Shown piece after piece: positions 26,419 to 35,451 of a stretch of 64,000 nucleotides of DNA. Positions within the stretch are counted from its first letter, which is position 1, and every line of letters begins with the position of its first letter. The position numbers and the translations under genes are program-made. The notes under the pieces were generated by a model that worked only from the letters and a program-made list of their open reading frames with translations, was not told where the DNA came from and searched no databases. Origin of the DNA: Candidatus Binatia bacterium (GTDB lineage Bacteria > Desulfobacterota > Binatia > HRBIN30 > BPIQ01); assembly GCA_026004195.1 (NCBI GenBank), contig BPIQ01000002.1:868585-932584 (forward strand). The letters are read 5' to 3'.

Positions 26419-27572
26419 CCTCTGCGACGACGGCAACCAGTGCACCACCAACACGGTTCGCCTGCACGACCGACGATCAGTGCGACGGCTCGGGCAACTG
26501 CACCGGCACGCCCGACGACACGAACTGTGACGACACCGTGGCCTGCACGACGGACACCTGCGATCCCGACGATCCGAATGCGGACGGGCAGGGCTGCGTT
26601 TTCACCCCGGACGACACGAACTGCGACGATGGTGCGACCTGCACGCAAGACGTGTGCGACCCCGACGACCCGGGTGCCGATTCGGATGGCTGCGTGATCA
26701 CGCCCGACGACACCGTCTGCGAGGACGGCAACGTGTGCACCGACAACGCCTGCGACCCGGACGATCCAGGAGCCGACGGTACGACGGGCTGCGTCGACAC
26801 CTTCAACACGGACCCGTGCGACGACGGTATTCCCTGCACCACGGGCGATGTGTGCGACGGGGCCGGTAACTGCGCCGGGACGCCCGACGACGACCTCTGC
26901 GACGATTCGGACGAGTGTACCGTGGACGTGTGCGACCCCGAGACCGGTTGCAGCAACACGCTCGTCGATAGCGACAACGACGGCGTGTGCGACGCGGTCG
27001 AAGAGTCGTGCCTTTCGGGCTCGAGTACCGACAACAACCAGACGGCGCTGCCCACGGCCACGGGCGCGGGCTGTGTCATCGTCGAGTCCGACTGCACGCA
27101 CAGCGACGTCGAGGTGTTCCGCGAGTCCGATCTCGGAAAGGACCGATCTTTTCTCTACCTCTACGGTCTCGTGGGGTTCCGACTCACGGACTGTCCCGGC
27201 GCCGGTGCCAGCGTGAAGCTCACCTTCGACGCCGCGACGGACCTCTCCGACTTCGTCCTGCGGAAGTTCGGCCCGCTGCCGCCCGGGGGCGCGGCGAGCC
27301 AGTTCTACACGCTCGCGGAGGAGAACCCGAACGCCAACGTCCAGGTCGTGGGGAACATGGTGACCTTCCAGCTCCAGGACGGACAGCCGGGTGACGACAC
27401 CGGTCGTCGACGGCGTCATCGTCGACCAGGCAGGTCCCGGCCTCCAGGACGCCACGGCGCCCGTCTGGGACCGCTGGGCTTACGCCGCCGCGCTCGCGTT
27501 CCTGCTCGCCCTCGCCTTTTTCGCCTTCCGCCGCCACCTGCGAGGGAACGAGGCCTGACCGGACGGGAATTC

Positions 27573-27621
27573 GCCGACCCCGCTGCCTCCGGATACGCTT
27601 CCGGGGCGCCGCGGGGTCGGC
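27573..27621 (+). terminator. Strong inverted repeat downstream of the Cys-rich gene, possible terminator
   Basis: GCCGACCCCGC (27573-27583) pairs perfectly with GCGGGGTCGGC (27611-27621), with a smaller internal hairpin (CCTCCGG ... TTCCGGGG). The following bases are CTTTCC, so there is no proper T-tract. It lies 15 bases after the stop codon and 150 bases before the next gene, the expected place for transcription end. Confidence 0.5.
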
Positions 27622-27773
27622 TTTCCCCGGCCCCTGACCGGGCCGCGCCCTTGCGGGAGAGTAGCCGTGCGATCCGTTCCGGCCGGCTTTTTTCCCCTGG
27701 GGCCTTGCAACACCTGCTACCCCGTGATTGAGGGGCCGTCTCGGAACGACCTCTCGAAGCGGAGCGAACCGGC

Positions 27774-28866
27774 ATGAAGTTCGGCCTTTTCTACGAAATC
27801 CCCGTCCCGCGCCCCTGGGACCGGGAAAGCGAGCACCGGGCGTACAAGAACACGATCGAGCAGGCCGTCCTGGCCGAAGAAGTCGGCTTCCACAGTTTCT
27901 GGACGGTCGAGCACCACTTCCTCGAGGAGTTCTCCCATTGCTCGGCACCGGGCGTCCTCTACGGTGCCGTGGCGGCCCGCACCCGCCGGATCCGCATCGG
28001 ACACGGCGTGCGGCTCCTTCCCTTCCCCTACAACCACCCGATCCGCGCGGCCGAGGCCGCGGCCGTCCTCGACCTCGTGTCCGACGGGCGTCTCGAGTTC
28101 GGGACGGGGCGTTCCTCGACACGCGCCGAACTCGAGGGCTTCGGGATCCCGCCCGACCAGACGCGCTCCATGTGGGAGGAAGCCCTCCGGGTCATCGTCG
28201 GGGCCTGGACCGAAGACGTCTTTTCCTGGGAGGGGAAGCACTTCCGCGTGCCCCCGCGTCGCGTGATTCCCAGGCCCCTGCAAAAGCCCCACCCGCCGCT
28301 CTGGGTGGCCTCGACGAGCCCCGAGAGTCACGAAATCGCAGGGAAGAAAAGGCCTCGGCCTCCTCTCCTTCACGATCGGCGTCCCGCCCGAGGACCTGGG
28401 AGAGCGGATCCGGCTCTACCGGCGAGGGCTCGCGGAGGCGGAGCCCATCGGGAAGTTCGTGAACCCGACGGCCGCCACCTTCACGATGGTGCACTGTGCG
28501 GAAACCACGGCCGAAGCCAAGCGAGACGCCGCCGAGTCCTTCGAGTGGTACGCGCAGACGGGAGTCAAGCAAATCGCCACGCTCGGGCAGTGGCAGGCCG
28601 AGCTCCGGCGGGACTGGAACACCTACGAGTACACGAAGGCCATCGCCACGCTCGACACCTCGCACCTCACCTTCGACTACCTCGACTCGGTGGGCGCCTG
28701 CATCGTGGGGGACCCGGTCCGCTGCGTCGAGATCGCCAAACGGTACAAGGCCGCGGGCTGCGAGCTTCTCCTCTGCCTCGTGCAGCCTTACAAGATCCCA
28801 CCGGAGAAAGTCTTCCGCTCGATCGAGCTTCTCGGCCGTCACGTGATTCCCGAGCTCGAGAACTGA
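27774..28866 (+). CDS. LLM-class flavin-dependent oxidoreductase, one apparent frameshift
   Basis: A bacterial-luciferase-like TIM-barrel monooxygenase of about 363 residues (MKFGLFYEIPVPRPW, AEEVGFHSFWTVEHHFLEEFSHC, RRIRIGHGVRLLPFPYNHPIRAAEAAAVLDLVSDGRLEFGTGRS), which uses FMNH2 or F420H2. The N-terminal frame runs to about 28345. The C-terminal part (GLGLLSFTIGVPPEDLGERI ... FTMVHCAETTAEAKRDA ... FRSIELLGRHVIPELEN) is in the next frame and ends at 28866. The switch falls in GGGAAGAAAAGG (28341-28352); removing one A restores IAGKKGLGLL. A homopolymer error is therefore likely. A thioesterase and a P450 follow in the same direction, suggesting one catabolic or biosynthetic unit acting on a lipid or aromatic acid. 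Cofactor choice cannot be read from the sequence. Confidence 0.88.
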
Positions 28867-28923
28867 CGGGTCTTTCCTTTCGGCACGCGCTTTTTGTATG
28901 CTCCCCGCGGGGGAGAAAAGCGC

Positions 28924-29376
28924 GTGGCCGCAACGTTCGAGCACTTCGACCGAAAAGTCGCCGAGGCCATGATCGAGGCCAACGCCCGCGACGCGGGTCT
29001 GCCGCGCTACCTCGGCGTCCGCTTCGTCCGGTTCGAGCCGGGAAGGCTCGTCGCCGAAGCCCCTGTGCGCCCCGAGTTTCTCACGCCTTTCGGTACCATG
29101 CACGGCGGCATCATGGCGGCACTCGTGGACCACGTGCTCGGCTGCGTCCTCTACCCGCTCATGCAGCGCGGCCAGTGGGCGGCGACGACCGAGTTCAAGC
29201 TCAACTACCTGGCCCCCGTCCGCTCGGGCACGATCGTAGCGGAGTCGCAGGTGGTGGCTTTCACGCGTACGACCGCCGTCGTGCGCGTCGAGGTGACGAA
29301 CGAGGAGCGGCTCGTGGCCGTGGCTCTCGGCACGCTTCTCGTTCGCGATCCCAAGGGAAAGGAGCCGAGCTCGTGA
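28924..29376 (+). CDS. PaaI-type hotdog thioesterase
   Basis: A 150-residue hotdog-fold acyl-CoA thioesterase of the PaaI/DUF4442 group. The active-site region is FLTPFGTMHGGIMAALVDHVLGC, with the HGG motif and a following Asp as in phenylacetyl-CoA thioesterases; ATTEFKLNYLAPVRSGTIVAESQVV is the second conserved strand pair. GTG 28924 is chosen because GGGGGAG at 28909-28915 is correctly spaced; the upstream ATG at 28894 lacks a site. The stop overlaps the P450 start (GTGA), so the two are translationally coupled. It probably hydrolyses a CoA ester related to the P450/LLM substrate. Confidence 0.88.
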   Translation: MAATFEHFDRKVAEAMIEANARDAGLPRYLGVRFVRFEPGRLVAEAPVRPEFLTPFGTMHGGIMAALVDHVLGCVLYPLMQRGQWAATTEFKLNYLAPVRSGTIVAESQVVAFTRTTAVVRVEVTNEERLVAVALGTLLVRDPKGKEPSS

Positions 29377-30623
29377 CAGCAGCGACCGAACAGACGTTCG
29401 ACCTCGACACGATCGACATCGTCGACCCGGACCGCTACGCCCGCTTCGGCTACCCGCACGCCGAGTGGGCCTACCTGCGCCGGCATGCGCCCCTCTTCTG
29501 GTACGACCGCCCGAACGTGGACCCCTTCTGGGCCGTCACCAAGCGGGACGACATCGTCTGGATCTCGAAGCAGCCCTCGCTCTTCCGGAACGCCCCGCGA
29601 CTGGCCGTCTTCACGCACGAGTACGAGGCCCCGCCGGAGGACAACCTGCCCGTGCGGCACCTCCTCAACATGGATCCTCCCGAGCACGCGAAGTACCGGC
29701 ACCTGGTGAGCCGGCACTTCACCCCCCGAGCCGTACGGAGGCTCGCGCCGGAGGTGGAGCGCATCGCGCGCGAAGCGGTGGCGAGTCTCGAGGGGCGGAC
29801 CGAGTGCGATTTCGTCCAGGACGTCTCCGCCAAGGTCCCGCTCGCCGTCATCGCCGAGCTTCTCGGTGTGCCGCGCTCGGACTGGGAGCTTCTCTTCCGC
29901 TGGACGAACGAGGTCATCGGGTCGGCCGACCCCGAGTTCCAGCAGGGGAAGTCCACGATGGAGACCGTCGAGCGGGCGCGCATCGAGGTTTTCGAGTACT
30001 TCCAGAACATGGTCGAGGAGCGGCGGAAAAAACCGCGCGAGGACATCGTGAGCGTGCTCGCGAACGCGAGGCTCGACGGGGAGCCGCTTCCGGTTCTCGA
30101 GCTGCTCTCGTACTTTTTCCTCCTCGTCGTCGCGGGGAACGAGACCACGAGAAACGCGACCACGGGCGGCCTTCTCGCCTTTCTCGAGCACCCCGAGGAG
30201 TGGGAGAAGCTCCGGCGCGACCCCGCGCTCCTGCCGTCGGCCGTCGAGGAAATCGTGCGCTGGACCTCCCCGGTCATCCAGTTCTGCCGTACCGCCGTCG
30301 AGGACGTGGAAATCCGGGGCCGGAAGATCCGCCGCGGAGACTCCCTCTGCCTTTTCTACCCCTCGGCGGGACGTGACGAGGACTGGTTCGAGGACCCCGA
30401 CCGCTTCCGGATCGACCGGAACCCGAACCCCCACATCTCCTTCGGGGTGGGCGAGCACTTCTGCCTCGGGGCCCATCTCGCCCGGCTCGAGCTCGAGGCG
30501 GTCTTCCGCGAGCTCCTGCGCAGGCTGGGCGAAGCCGAGCTCGCGGGTCCCGTCGAGCGGCTCCGCTCGAGCTTCGTCGGGGGCATCAAGCACATGCCGA
30601 TCCGCTACGAGCTCGTGCGCTGA
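29373..30623 (+). CDS. Cytochrome P450 (bacterial class I type)
   Basis: A 416-residue soluble P450 monooxygenase. Key parts are HLLNMDPPEHAKYRHLVSRHFTP, the I-helix oxygen-activation motif VAGNETTRN, the ExxR motif in VEEIVRWTSPV, and the haem-binding loop FGVGEHFCLGAHLARLE with proximal ligand Cys364 (TGC 30462-30464). No membrane anchor is present. It starts at GTG 29373 inside the thioesterase stop. No ferredoxin or ferredoxin reductase is adjacent, so redox partners must come from elsewhere. Sequence style resembles the CYP125/142/CYP124-like steroid and lipid hydroxylases of actinobacteria, but that is only an impression. Its 3' end overlaps the convergent M20 gene by 19 bases. Confidence 0.93.
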   Translation: MTAATEQTFDLDTIDIVDPDRYARFGYPHAEWAYLRRHAPLFWYDRPNVDPFWAVTKRDDIVWISKQPSLFRNAPRLAVFTHEYEAPPEDNLPVRHLLNMDPPEHAKYRHLVSRHFTPRAVRRLAPEVERIAREAVASLEGRTECDFVQDVSAKVPLAVIAELLGVPRSDWELLFRWTNEVIGSADPEFQQGKSTMETVERARIEVFEYFQNMVEERRKKPREDIVSVLANARLDGEPLPVLELLSYFFLLVVAGNETTRNATTGGLLAFLEHPEEWEKLRRDPALLPSAVEEIVRWTSPVIQFCRTAVEDVEIRGRKIRRGDSLCLFYPSAGRDEDWFEDPDRFRIDRNPNPHISFGVGEHFCLGAHLARLELEAVFRELLRRLGEAELAGPVERLRSSFVGGIKHMPIRYELVR

Positions 30624-32107
30624 AGGTCCGAAGACGCGGCGTCGTGGAGGAGCTGGGCGTAGAAGCGGACGACGTCGGCGAACGCCCGGACCGATAGCCT
30701 CTCGTTCGTCCCGTGGAGACGGACCAGGTCCGCGGATCCGAGACGCATGGGCGTGAAGCCGTACACGTTGCGCGAGAGGCGGCGGAAGTGCCGGGCGTCG
30801 GTGCCCCCCGGGATCAGGTTCGGCGCCACGACGGCGTCGGGGAAGATCTTGCGGATCGCACGCTCGAGCAGCCCGAAGGCTTCGCTGTCGGTAGGCGAAA
30901 GCTCCGTGGGCTCGCGCGCCACCCAGGGACGGACGACGACCCTGGGGTCGCCGACCACCCGGCGCACGTGCTCGAGGACGTCCTCGGACGTCTCGCCCGG
31001 ATAGATCCGGAAGTTGACGACGGCGCTCGCCCGGGAAGGCAGCACGTTGTCCTTGACTCCTGCACGGAAGATCGTCGGCGCCGTCGTGGTCCTGAGCGCC
31101 GCGTTTCCCTGCGGCATCCCGAGGAGAATCCGCTCGACCGCGGGACCGAAGAGCCAGAGGTTCGAAAGAACGAGCCGGTAGGGCCACGCCGCGTACGGCG
31201 CCACGGCCTCGAGAAAAGCCCGCATCGGGCCGTCGAAGTGCGAGGGCATCTGCCGCTCTTCGAGTCTTCGGACGGCTCGCGCGAGAACCCCGATGGCCGT
31301 CTCGCGCGGCGGTGCCGAGGAGTGGCCGCCCTGCATCTCGACCTCGAGCTCGACGCTGAGGTACCCTTTCTCCCCGACGCCCACGGCCGCCACGGGGCGC
31401 TCGAGACCCGGGGCGAGCCCCTCGACCACGGCGCCGCCCTCGTCGAGAACGAAGGCGAGCTCGACCCCGCGCTCTTCGAGGAGTGCCGCAATCCCTCCCG
31501 CACCCTCGTCCCCGCCGAGCTCCTCGTCGTGACCGAAGGCGAGAAACACCCGCCGCCGAGGCGAAAAACCCCGCTCGAGCAGAAGCTCCACGGCTTCGAG
31601 AAGGCCGTACACGTTCACCTTGTCGTCGAGCGCCCCGCGTCCCCAGACGAACCCCCCCTCGATTTGCCCCGAGAACGGCGGCACCTGCCAGTCGTCTTCC
31701 GTGCCCGGCTCGACCGGGACGACGTCGAGGTGGCCCATGAGGAGAACCGGGAGCAGCGACGGGTCCGAACCTTCCCAGGTGTACAGCAGACTCGCACCGC
31801 CCACGACCTCGCGCCGGAGCACGGTGTGCGCCCGCCGGTAGGTCCGCTCGAGGTGCTCGTGCATCCCCCGGAACTCCTCGGTCGGGTCCGGGCTGTCCGG
31901 GCCCTTCTCGTAGGAAACCGTTCGGAACCGGATACCTTCCCCGAGACGCCTCGCGGCTTCTTCGGCCCGGACCGGAAGCTCGAGCGGCTTTCCGGGCTCC
32001 CGCAGCTCCGGGCGGAGGAGAACCGCGCGGCCGGCCACGACCGCGAGAAGAACCACCACGCCCACGAAAAGGCCGCGAAGAATCCGCCGCACCGTGCTCT
32101 TCGCCAC
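30605..32107 (-). CDS. Membrane-anchored M20 peptidase, PM20D1-like N-acyl-amino-acid hydrolase
   Basis: A 500-residue M20-family metallohydrolase with an N-terminal membrane segment (about residues 10-29, LRGLFVGVVVLLAVVAGRAV). Di-zinc site motifs are VLLMGHLDVVPVEPG, GRGALDDKVNVYGLLEAVE, GHDEELGGDEGA, and the dimerisation-loop histidine in MQGGHSSAPPRETAIGVLARA. IPGGTDARHFRRLSRNVYGFTP completes the C-terminal active site. Length, membrane anchor and these motifs match PM20D1/carboxypeptidase-S-like proteins, which make or hydrolyse N-fatty-acyl amino acids. A dipeptidase role is the alternative. It lies 25 bases after the PLP-dependent lyase-like gene in the same direction, so both are likely co-expressed. 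Confidence 0.88.
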   Translation of the reverse strand: MAKSTVRRILRGLFVGVVVLLAVVAGRAVLLRPELREPGKPLELPVRAEEAARRLGEGIRFRTVSYEKGPDSPDPTEEFRGMHEHLERTYRRAHTVLRREVVGGASLLYTWEGSDPSLLPVLLMGHLDVVPVEPGTEDDWQVPPFSGQIEGGFVWGRGALDDKVNVYGLLEAVELLLERGFSPRRRVFLAFGHDEELGGDEGAGGIAALLEERGVELAFVLDEGGAVVEGLAPGLERPVAAVGVGEKGYLSVELEVEMQGGHSSAPPRETAIGVLARAVRRLEERQMPSHFDGPMRAFLEAVAPYAAWPYRLVLSNLWLFGPAVERILLGMPQGNAALRTTTAPTIFRAGVKDNVLPSRASAVVNFRIYPGETSEDVLEHVRRVVGDPRVVVRPWVAREPTELSPTDSEAFGLLERAIRKIFPDAVVAPNLIPGGTDARHFRRLSRNVYGFTPMRLGSADLVRLHGTNERLSVRAFADVVRFYAQLLHDAASSDLQRTSS

Positions 32108-32132
32108 GCGCGCTCTCTCGCGTTCCTGCCGC

Positions 32133-33569
32133 TCAGCGCACCGGCCGGTAGAGGCGGTCGAGGAACTCGACGAGCAGCTCCTCTCGCTGAGCGGGCGAGA
32201 GCGCGTTCAGCACCTCGTTGATCTCGGCCATGCGGGAGGGAAGCTTCTCGCCTTCGATCCCGGCCGCGGCCGCGAGTGCGTCGAACGTGTTCTCGTCGAA
32301 GCTTCCGCCCGCAGGCAGATGCTCGCGAACCAGCGCCGCGAGCTTTCCCGGCGGCAGTTTCTTCGCGCTCTCGACGGCGTCCCGGAGGTCGCGGAGAAAA
32401 TCCTCGACCCAGCGAACGCTCGTCGGGTTGATCGAGAGGTGGATGTTTTCCTTCGACCCCGGGTAGGCGAGCTGGGGTTGCACGTACCAGGAGCGAGCCC
32501 GCATCTCGTCGACGATGTGGAACACGCTCGCCTCGTCCGACGTGAAGGCGACGAGGTTCATGTCCGGGCGTCCCAGGACGCGGAGGCCCGGGATGGCCTC
32601 GATCCCGCGGACGACCTTCTCCGTCGCCTCCTTCACGCGGCGGGCGATCTCGAGGTAGCCCTCGTCACCGAAAAAGTGGAGGACGGCCCAGGCGGCGGCG
32701 ACGGGCCCCGCCGACTTCGTGCTCTGCACGGTCGCGTTGATCACCGTGTAGCCGGGCCAGTTCGCGCAGGCGTACATCTGGCATTTCCGGTACTCGCGGC
32801 TCCGGTAGAGCACACTCGAGGCTCCCTTCGCCGCGAACGCGTACTTGTGGAAGTCCATCGAAATCGACGTGACCCCGTCCACCCGGAAATCGAAGTCCGG
32901 GAATTCGGCTCCGAGCCGCCGAAAGTAGGGGAGGAGAAAGCCTCCCATGCAGGCGTCCACGTGGAGCCAGATAGCGCGCTCCCGGGCGAGGGCGGCGATC
33001 TCCGGGATGGGGTCCACCACGCCGTGGGCGTAGGAGACGGCCGAGCCCACGAGAAGGATCGTGCGTGGCGTGATCGCGCGCCGGATCGCTTCGACGTCGG
33101 CGCGGAAGCTCACGGGATCGACCGGGACCAGGACGGGCTCCACCCCGAGGTAATGGCCCGCCTTCTGGAAAGCCGCGTGCGCCGTCACGGGCAGGACCAT
33201 CTCCGGCCGCTCGATCCCGGGCCGCGTCTTGCGGGCGTAGTCCCGCGCCGCCTTGACGGCGAGAAGGATGCTTTCCGTTCCGCCGCTCGTGAAGTTTCCG
33301 ACGACCTGGTCGTCGCCTCCGAGGTGCTCGGCCGCGATACCGATCACCTCGTTCTCGAGCCGCAGCGTGCTCGGAAACACGGTCGGGTCGAGAGCGTTTT
33401 CCGTGAGGTACATCGTGTAGGCCCGGTGGATCACCTCTTCGGCCTCCCGGCCGGGGTCGTAGATGTAGGCCCACGTCCTGCCCTCGCGCCACGGCATGTC
33501 GTCCGAGCGGTAGGTCTCGAGCCGCCGGAGGATCTCTTCGGGGGAAAGCCCTTTTTCGGGAAGCTTCAT
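32133..33569 (-). CDS. PLP-dependent group II decarboxylase family, sphingosine-1-phosphate-lyase-like
   Basis: A 478-residue fold-type-I PLP enzyme. GNFTSGGTESILLAVKAARD binds the phosphate, His131 in TAHAAFQKAGHYL stacks on PLP, Asp205 in WLHVDACMGGF pairs with the pyridine nitrogen, and Lys242 in SMDFHKYAFAAKG is the Schiff-base lysine. Spacing and the YRxxEYRKCQMYACANWPG segment fit sphingosine-1-phosphate lyase/tyrosine decarboxylase-like members better than glutamate decarboxylase. The N-terminal membrane anchor of eukaryotic lyases is absent, as in bacterial ones. The C-terminal 90 residues (PPGKLAALVREHLPAG ...) form an extra helical tail. If it is a lyase, the product would be a fatty aldehyde and phosphoethanolamine. 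No sphingolipid synthesis genes are in the window. Confidence 0.87.
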   Translation of the reverse strand: MKLPEKGLSPEEILRRLETYRSDDMPWREGRTWAYIYDPGREAEEVIHRAYTMYLTENALDPTVFPSTLRLENEVIGIAAEHLGGDDQVVGNFTSGGTESILLAVKAARDYARKTRPGIERPEMVLPVTAHAAFQKAGHYLGVEPVLVPVDPVSFRADVEAIRRAITPRTILLVGSAVSYAHGVVDPIPEIAALARERAIWLHVDACMGGFLLPYFRRLGAEFPDFDFRVDGVTSISMDFHKYAFAAKGASSVLYRSREYRKCQMYACANWPGYTVINATVQSTKSAGPVAAAWAVLHFFGDEGYLEIARRVKEATEKVVRGIEAIPGLRVLGRPDMNLVAFTSDEASVFHIVDEMRARSWYVQPQLAYPGSKENIHLSINPTSVRWVEDFLRDLRDAVESAKKLPPGKLAALVREHLPAGGSFDENTFDALAAAAGIEGEKLPSRMAEINEVLNALSPAQREELLVEFLDRLYRPVR

Positions 33570-33700
33570 GCGCCCTTGATAGTCGCGGGCCCCCGCCGGG
33601 GCAACCCGTTCGGCTTGACTCGCTCCCGGCGCTTTGAAACGCTCGGCAGCGTGATGCCACGGCGCTCGGCTTCGCCAACGGCCTGCAGAGGAGGTGGCTC

Positions 33701-34786
33701 GTGACTGCACCGGTCGCAAAAAGCGAAAAGGCAGAACTCGGCCGAGGTTCGCCCTTCCGACTCGGCACGCCTTACGGCGACCTTCCGCTCGTCTTCGAGC
33801 CCGCAGAAAGCCGACGGGTCGAGGAGCTGGCCGCGTGGCTCCGCGAGAACCGGGACTGGGTCGAGGAGCGGCTCGCCCGACACGGCGCTTTTCTTTTCCG
33901 CGGCTTCGACGTGAGGCGGGCCGAGGACTTCGAGAAAATCGCGCTCGCGATCGACGAAGAGCTCCAGACGGAGTATCTCGGCACCTCGCCGCGGCAGGCT
34001 CTCACGCCGCGTGTTTTCACGGCGAGCGAGCTGCCGGGCTACTACCCCATCCCCGAGCACTGCGAGATGAGCTTTCTCCCGAAACCTCCCCGACGGGTCT
34101 TTTTCTCCTGCCTCGAAGAACCCGAGGAAGGAAGCGGCGAGACCCCACTCTGCGACTTCCGCAAAGTGTGGAGGGATCTCGACCCGGCCGTGCGGCGCCG
34201 CTTCGAGGAGGGCGGCATCCGGATCGTCCGGAACTACAGCGGGCCCCGGAGCAAGGGCTTCGACTTCTGGAAGCTGAAACGCTGGGACGAAATGTTCCTC
34301 ACGACGGACAAGAGCGTCGTCGAGGCGAAGTGCCGCGAGCACGGCTTCGAAGTCACCTGGCTTCCGAACGACGGGCTCCGGCTCGTGCACACGCAGCCCG
34401 TCTTCCGCGACCATCCCAGGACCGGGGAGCGCGTGTGGCACAACCACACGCAGGTCTTCCACCTCTCCGCCGCCCCGGGCGAGTACGCCAGGATTTTCCG
34501 CCTGCGGCCCAGTGCCAGGATTTTTTTCCTCTGGCAGCTCTCGCGGGTTCTCGTGTGGGCGAAGCGCACGTTCACGTCGAGCGAAGCCCAGGCCATGCAC
34601 TGCACGTACGCGGACGGACGCGAAATTCCCGACGCCGACATGGAGCACGTGCGCGACGTCATCTGGCGGCACCTCGTCGTCTTCCCCTGGCGCCGGGGAG
34701 ACGTGCTTGCCATCGACAACCACTCCGTCGCGCACGGCCGGCTGCCCTACCGGGGCCGGAGACTCGTCGCCGTCGCCTGGGCCTGA
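33701..34786 (+). CDS. TauD/TfdA-family Fe(II)/2-oxoglutarate dioxygenase
   Basis: A 361-residue non-haem iron dioxygenase. The iron-binding facial triad is His120 and Glu122 in PEHCEMSF and His345 in HSVAHGR, with a nearby C-terminal Arg for 2-oxoglutarate. The HxE rather than HxD pattern, with EMSF, is typical of the SyrP/clavaminate-synthase-like branch rather than true taurine dioxygenase. GTG 33701 is preceded by GAGGAGG. The C-terminal half contains HTQPVFRDHPRTGERVWHNHTQVFHL. It is followed 14 bases later by both subunits of an ADP-forming acyl-CoA synthetase, so hydroxylation or cleavage of a substrate whose acid product is then activated is a reasonable inference. The substrate is unknown. 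Confidence 0.87.
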   Translation: MTAPVAKSEKAELGRGSPFRLGTPYGDLPLVFEPAESRRVEELAAWLRENRDWVEERLARHGAFLFRGFDVRRAEDFEKIALAIDEELQTEYLGTSPRQALTPRVFTASELPGYYPIPEHCEMSFLPKPPRRVFFSCLEEPEEGSGETPLCDFRKVWRDLDPAVRRRFEEGGIRIVRNYSGPRSKGFDFWKLKRWDEMFLTTDKSVVEAKCREHGFEVTWLPNDGLRLVHTQPVFRDHPRTGERVWHNHTQVFHLSAAPGEYARIFRLRPSARIFFLWQLSRVLVWAKRTFTSSEAQAMHCTYADGREIPDADMEHVRDVIWRHLVVFPWRRGDVLAIDNHSVAHGRLPYRGRRLVAVAWA

Positions 34787-34800
34787 GCCGCTTTCCTCCC

Positions 34801-35451
34801 TTGCGCAGGACACTTTCCGAATTCGAATCGAAACGGCGCCTCGCCCCCTTCGGCATCCCCTTTCCCCGGGAAGAGCTCGCCCGGAGCCCGGAGGAGGCGG
34901 CGCGAACGGCCGCGTCGGTGGGTTTTCCCGTGGCGCTCAAAGCCTGCGGCGAGGGTCTCGCCCACAAGACCGAACGCGGTCTCGTCGTCCTCGACCTGCG
35001 CGACGGCCCGAGCGTCGAGCGGGCGGCGCGCGAGATTCTGGGCCGTATCGGGCCCGAGGACGGCGAGGTCGAGCTTCTCGTCTCCCGCATGGTTCCCGGG
35101 CGGCGCGAGCTCATCGCGGGCTGCACCCGAGACGAGACCTTCGGCCCCTGCATTCTGCTCGGACTCGGGGGCATTTTCGCCGAGGTGCTGCGGCGGGTTA
35201 CCTTCCGCCTTCTTCCGATCGAGCGGGTGGATGCCGAGGAAATGCTCGAGGAGCTCGAAGACACGGGCTTTTTCGGGGAGTTCCGTGGCGAGCCCCCGGC
35301 CGACCGCGAAGCCCTCGTTTCGCTTCTTCTGGGCCTCGCCGGCTTCGCGTCGTCGGACCCCTCGGTCCTTGCCGTCGATCTCAACCCGGTCGTCCTTTCC
35401 GAGGGAAGGCCCGTCGCCGTCGACGCGCTGGTCGAGGTGGGCGAGTCGTGA
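34801..35451 (+). CDS. ADP-forming acyl-CoA synthetase, beta (ATP-grasp) subunit
   Basis: A 216-residue ATP-grasp protein matching the beta subunit of acetate/acyl-CoA ligase (ADP-forming): SEFESKRRLAPFGIPFPREEL at the N terminus, VGFPVALKACGEGLAHKTERGLV (ATP-binding beta strands), VELLVSRMVPGRRELIAGCTRDETFGPCILLGLGGIFAEVLRRV, and AVDLNPVVLSEG. The only usable start is TTG 34801 (LRRTLSEFE); there is no obvious ribosome-binding site, so translation may depend on coupling to the dioxygenase 15 bases upstream. Its stop overlaps the alpha-subunit GTG by four bases. The enzyme interconverts acyl-CoA plus ADP and Pi with the acid plus ATP. The subunit order is beta then alpha, with the subunits unfused. 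Confidence 0.88.
   Translation: MRRTLSEFESKRRLAPFGIPFPREELARSPEEAARTAASVGFPVALKACGEGLAHKTERGLVVLDLRDGPSVERAAREILGRIGPEDGEVELLVSRMVPGRRELIAGCTRDETFGPCILLGLGGIFAEVLRRVTFRLLPIERVDAEEMLEELEDTGFFGEFRGEPPADREALVSLLLGLAGFASSDPSVLAVDLNPVVLSEGRPVAVDALVEVGES

Larger units (their letters stand above)
25035..27558 (+). pseudogene. Cysteine-rich repeat surface protein with C-terminal membrane anchor, split by many frameshifts
   Basis: A signal peptide (ATG 25035; AAILFFVLGGVFWHASAWA) is followed by a long array of Cys-rich modules of the form CDDGxxCTxxDQCDGxGxCxGTPxDxxC / CDDGNxCTxDxCDPxxxC. After about 27000 the pattern changes to a beta domain (SDVEVFRESDLGKDRSFLYLYGLVGF ... VKLTFDAATDLSDF) resembling choice-of-anchor domains. 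A C-terminal helix with basic tail (AAALAFLLALAFFAF, RRHLRGNEA) ends at TGA 27556-27558, like an exosortase or IPTL-type sorting tail. The frame changes at about 25190, 25340, 25725-25860 (several), 25945, 26010, 26420, 26452 and 27400, so no single ORF covers it. Coding signal is strong in every segment, so sequencing or assembly error in repeats is at least as likely as decay. Function is probably surface or extracellular binding. Confidence 0.8.
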
